Below, piece by piece: positions 61,504 to 64,000 of a stretch of DNA of 64,000 nucleotides. The stretch is from Brevibacterium sp. ZH18 (GTDB taxonomy: Bacteria; Actinomycetota; Actinomycetes; Actinomycetales; Brevibacteriaceae): contig NZ_JALDSX010000013.1 of assembly GCF_022748595.1 (NCBI RefSeq), positions 21,275 to 85,274 on the forward strand, written 5' to 3'. A model generated the notes under the pieces. It was not told where the DNA came from. It made no database searches and saw only the letters and a program-made list of their open reading frames with translations. A program made the position numbers and the translations under genes. Position 1 is the first letter of the stretch. Every line of letters begins with the position of its first letter.

Positions 61504-62697
61504 ATGGACACCCTTCTGAGCGCTGAGGAGCGCGAGTTCGCGCACCAGATGCGCCACTTCTACCGCAACGAGATCCCTGAGGAGCTCCGCTTCAAGGTCG
61601 CCACAGGCCAGGAGCTGAGCAAAGAGGACATGGTCACCTCGCAGCAGATCCTCAACAAGAACGGCTATGCCGTTCCCAACTGGCCCGTCGAATGGGGCGG
61701 CCAGGACTGGACTCCGGTCCAGCGTCACATCTGGCTCGAAGAGATGCAGCTGGCCTGCGTCCCGCAGCCTCTGCCCTTCAACACTTCGATGGTCGGCCCG
61801 GTCATCGCGACCTTCGGCAGTCAGGAGATCAAAGAGCGTTTCCTTCCAGCCACAGCGAACATCGACATCTGGTGGTCCCAGGGCTTCTCCGAACCCAACG
61901 CCGGCTCGGACCTCGCCTCGCTGAAGACCACTGCAGTCCGCGAGGGCGACAAATACATCGTCAACGGCCAGAAGACGTGGACGACTCTGGGCCAGTACGG
62001 CGATTGGATGTTCAACCTCGTCCGGACCGATCCGAACGTGAAGAAGCAGGCGGGCATCTCCTTCCTGCTCATCGACATGAAGACGCCCGGGGTCACCGTC
62101 CGCCCGATCCAGCTCATCGACGGCGGACACGAGGTCAACGAAGTGTTCTTCGACAACGTCGAGGTCCCTGTCGAGAATCTCGTCGGCGAAGAGAACAAGG
62201 GCTGGACCTATGCGAAGTTCCTCCTCGGCAACGAGCGCACCGGCATCGCCCGCATCGGCGGTTCGAAGGTCAACGTGGCTCGCGCCAAGGCCTACGCCGC
62301 GGTCACGAAGACCGCACGGGGCACGCTGCTCGACGATCCGCTGTTCTCCGCTCGCCTGACTCGCATCGAAGCTGAGCTCACCGCACTCGAGATGACGCAG
62401 CTGCGGATCCTCTCGACGCAGGCAGCCGGATCGGACAAGCCGGACCCACGCTCTTCTGTGCTCAAGCTCAAGGGCTCACAGCTGCAGGAGGACATCAGCG
62501 AACTCCTCGTCGACGTTCTCGGACCGCAGGGTCTCGACTTCGTCACGGACCGCGTCCAGGGCGAAGGACTCTCCGACCTCCCACTCGGAGCCGTCGACGC
62601 TCTGCCTGCATACTTCAATACCCGCAAGGTCACCATTTACGGCGGTTCGTCCGAGGTGCAGCGGGGCATCATCTCCAAGGCACTGCTTGGTCTCTGA
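61504..62697 (+). CDS. fadE: Acyl-CoA dehydrogenase, large/alpha-type subunit (FadE)
   Basis: 397 residues, ATG with AAGGAG. Acyl-CoA dehydrogenase landmarks are WWSQGFSEPNAGSDLASLKT (FAD/substrate loop), YIVNGQKTWTTLGQYGDWMF, FLLGNERTGIARIGG and VTIYGGSSEVQRGIISKALL. At the C-terminal site where classical enzymes have the catalytic Glu (Y-E-G-T/S) it has Gly. Glu244 in LLGNERTG is a candidate base at the alternative position used by isovaleryl-type enzymes. The sequence is like the large subunits of pimeloyl-CoA and steroid side-chain dehydrogenases, which form heterotetramers. The next gene is the likely partner. Confidence 0.92.
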   Translation: MDTLLSAEEREFAHQMRHFYRNEIPEELRFKVATGQELSKEDMVTSQQILNKNGYAVPNWPVEWGGQDWTPVQRHIWLEEMQLACVPQPLPFNTSMVGPVIATFGSQEIKERFLPATANIDIWWSQGFSEPNAGSDLASLKTTAVREGDKYIVNGQKTWTTLGQYGDWMFNLVRTDPNVKKQAGISFLLIDMKTPGVTVRPIQLIDGGHEVNEVFFDNVEVPVENLVGEENKGWTYAKFLLGNERTGIARIGGSKVNVARAKAYAAVTKTARGTLLDDPLFSARLTRIEAELTALEMTQLRILSTQAAGSDKPDPRSSVLKLKGSQLQEDISELLVDVLGPQGLDFVTDRVQGEGLSDLPLGAVDALPAYFNTRKVTIYGGSSEVQRGIISKALLGL

Positions 62698-62806
62698 GGC
62701 GACAGCTGAACTCACCTCCCACGACGGGCAGTCGCAACGACGACGCATTCGCCCGGTCGCGACGATGAGTTCGCACGAACTTCAGGACACTTAGGAAGAG
62801 GACGAA

Positions 62807-63955
62807 ATGGATCTGGAACTCAACGACATTCAGCAGGAGCTCGCCTCCACGCTGACCAAATACCTCCGCACCGAATACGACACCGCGACGCGCGAAGCGA
62901 TCCTCCACAGCGATGAGGGCATCTCCCGCGACCAGTGGAACCAGTTCGCAGAGATGGGCCTGCTCGGTCTGGCCGTGCCCGAATCCTACGGCGGAGCGGA
63001 AATGACCTTCGCCGAGGTGGCTGTGGTCCTTGAGGCCTTCGGTCGGGCACTCGTGCTCGAACCGTTCCTCGCCACCGCCGTGCTCGGCGCGAATGCGGTC
63101 CTCGCGGCCGGCAATGAGGAGCAGAAGCAGGAGATCCTGCCTGCAGTCTGCGAAGGCAGGACCTTCCTCGCATTTGCCGCACTCGAGCCCGGACTGCGCT
63201 ACGCGGTCGACGCCCCGTCCACCACCGCCTCGGCGGGTGCTGACGGAACGGTGACCCTGACCGGTGAGAAGAACAGCGTGCTCGGCGGCGACGTCGCCGA
63301 TCACTTCATCGTCACGGCCACCGAGAACGGCAGCCTGGGCCTGTTCCTCGTCGCCGCCGACGCCGACGGCGTCAGCCGCGCCGCCCACCGTCAGGCTGAC
63401 GGCCTGGGCAGCGCCAGCGTCCGCTTCGAGGGCGCAGCCGCTCAGCGACTCGACTCTGCCGACGCGCACGCCGTCGTCGCCGAGGTGCTCGACACCGCCA
63501 ACGCCGCGATCATGGCCGAGGCCGTGGGCGCGATGGAAGCCTCGCTGACGATGACAGCCGAGTACTTGAAGACCCGCGAGCAGTTCGGTGCTCCGATCGG
63601 CACGAATCAGGCCCTGCAGCACCGGGCTGCCGATCTCTACGCCGAACTCGAGTACGCCCGCAGCATGGCGCTGTACTCGCGCCTTGCGGTCACCTCCGAG
63701 GAGGTCGGCTCCGAGAAGGACCGCCACCGCGATGTCATCGCCGCGAAGATCATCATCGACCAGACGGCACGCAACATCAGCCAGGAGTCGATCCAGATGC
63801 ACGGCGGCATCGGCATGACGATGGAGTACCCGATCGGGCACTACGCGAAGCGCCTGACGGTCATCTCACGCACGTTCGACGATGTCGATTCGCTGACTGC
63901 CGAGCTCGGCGAGATCGGCGGCCTCATCGAACCGCACGCCGCCGACCTCAGCTGA
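62807..63955 (+). CDS. fadE: Acyl-CoA dehydrogenase, small/beta-type subunit (FadE)
   Basis: 382 residues, 109 bp after the first dehydrogenase gene, with GGAAGAGG upstream of the ATG. It shows the acyl-CoA dehydrogenase fold: DQWNQFAEMGLLGLAVPESY, GGAEMTFAEVAVVLEAFGRA, a diverged mid-domain (AALEPGLRYAVDAPSTT instead of the usual T-E-P-x-A-G-S-D), YLKTREQFGAPIGTNQALQH and SIQMHGGIGMTMEYPIGHYA. The standard catalytic Glu region and FAD loop are altered, as in non-catalytic or shared-site subunits. It probably pairs with the preceding protein. The 45 bases after its stop hold no feature. Confidence 0.92.
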   Translation: MDLELNDIQQELASTLTKYLRTEYDTATREAILHSDEGISRDQWNQFAEMGLLGLAVPESYGGAEMTFAEVAVVLEAFGRALVLEPFLATAVLGANAVLAAGNEEQKQEILPAVCEGRTFLAFAALEPGLRYAVDAPSTTASAGADGTVTLTGEKNSVLGGDVADHFIVTATENGSLGLFLVAADADGVSRAAHRQADGLGSASVRFEGAAAQRLDSADAHAVVAEVLDTANAAIMAEAVGAMEASLTMTAEYLKTREQFGAPIGTNQALQHRAADLYAELEYARSMALYSRLAVTSEEVGSEKDRHRDVIAAKIIIDQTARNISQESIQMHGGIGMTMEYPIGHYAKRLTVISRTFDDVDSLTAELGEIGGLIEPHAADLS

Positions 63956-64000
63956 GGAAAGCCGGCTGACGAAGCACTGCTTCGCTCACCCAAGCGCCGA

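Noticed and set aside
1..64000. tRNA, rRNA, riboswitch, prophage or insertion-sequence genes
   Set aside because: I looked for cloverleaf-type patterns, conserved rRNA stretches, transposase and integrase motifs and found none I can support. A covariance-model search would be needed to exclude small RNAs.

Overview
The window reads as a chromosomal segment of a high-GC actinobacterium. The evidence is GC-rich wobble positions, frequent GTG/TTG starts, ATGA/TGATG gene overlaps, three NarL/DesK-type two-component systems, candidate leaderless promoters, U-tract-free hairpin terminators and fused Wzc-type kinases. Brevibacteriaceae is my best guess at family level, but nothing here proves it. 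I saw no rRNA, tRNA, CRISPR array, phage or transposase.

Layout. 1-10.2 kb: end of an amidohydrolase, a DUF421 membrane protein, an NAD(P)-binding NmrA-like protein, a histidine kinase / response regulator / DUF4097 operon, a cystathionine gamma-synthase/lyase, an acyltransferase-3 membrane protein and a nitronate monooxygenase. 10.2-17.3 kb: a response regulator divergent from a DMT-family transporter/histidine kinase pair, a six-TM protein, and a complete kinase/regulator pair. 17.4-20 kb: a short-chain 3-hydroxyacyl-CoA-type dehydrogenase, an FMN reductase and a TetR regulator. 20.1-26 kb: a dipeptide/oligopeptide ABC importer operon (binding lipoprotein, two permeases, one double ATPase) with a strong promoter/operator and an intercistronic hairpin. 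26.4-32.5 kb: an alanine/sodium symporter, class II fructose-bisphosphate aldolase, a UMF1-type MFS transporter and an FAD/NAD(P)-binding protein.

32.7-60.8 kb is a large surface-polysaccharide locus. It contains a PglF-type 4,6-dehydratase, a DegT-family aminotransferase, an atypical LCP protein, two glycosyltransferases, an EpsG/Wzy-like polymerase, a Wzx-like flippase, two paralogous Wzc-type chain-length/tyrosine-kinase fusions, one intact low-molecular-weight tyrosine phosphatase and one that has lost its catalytic cysteine. It also contains a PglC-type phosphoglycosyl transferase with an acetyltransferase-like tail, a PLP decarboxylase beside an ATP-grasp ligase, and four very large LuxR-type regulators at both edges and in the middle. 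A ~48-bp element is shared by the control regions of the pglF operon and the central LuxR gene. The locus looks like a Wzx/Wzy-type exopolysaccharide or capsule system built on a diamino- or amino-deoxy sugar, possibly decorated with an amine or amino acid, under phosphotyrosine and LuxR control.

60.8-64 kb: a 717-bp gene-free region with palindromes and a tandem repeat, then two adjacent acyl-CoA dehydrogenases behind a good sigma-70-like promoter, likely subunits of a heteromeric enzyme.

The most unusual points are the pseudophosphatase beside an active phosphatase and two kinases, the shared upstream element, the phosphoglycosyl transferase fusion, the LCP protein lacking conserved arginines, the ATP-grasp/decarboxylase pair, and a 10-mer (GCCGAGGTGG) present 19 times across the window but thin in the polysaccharide locus.
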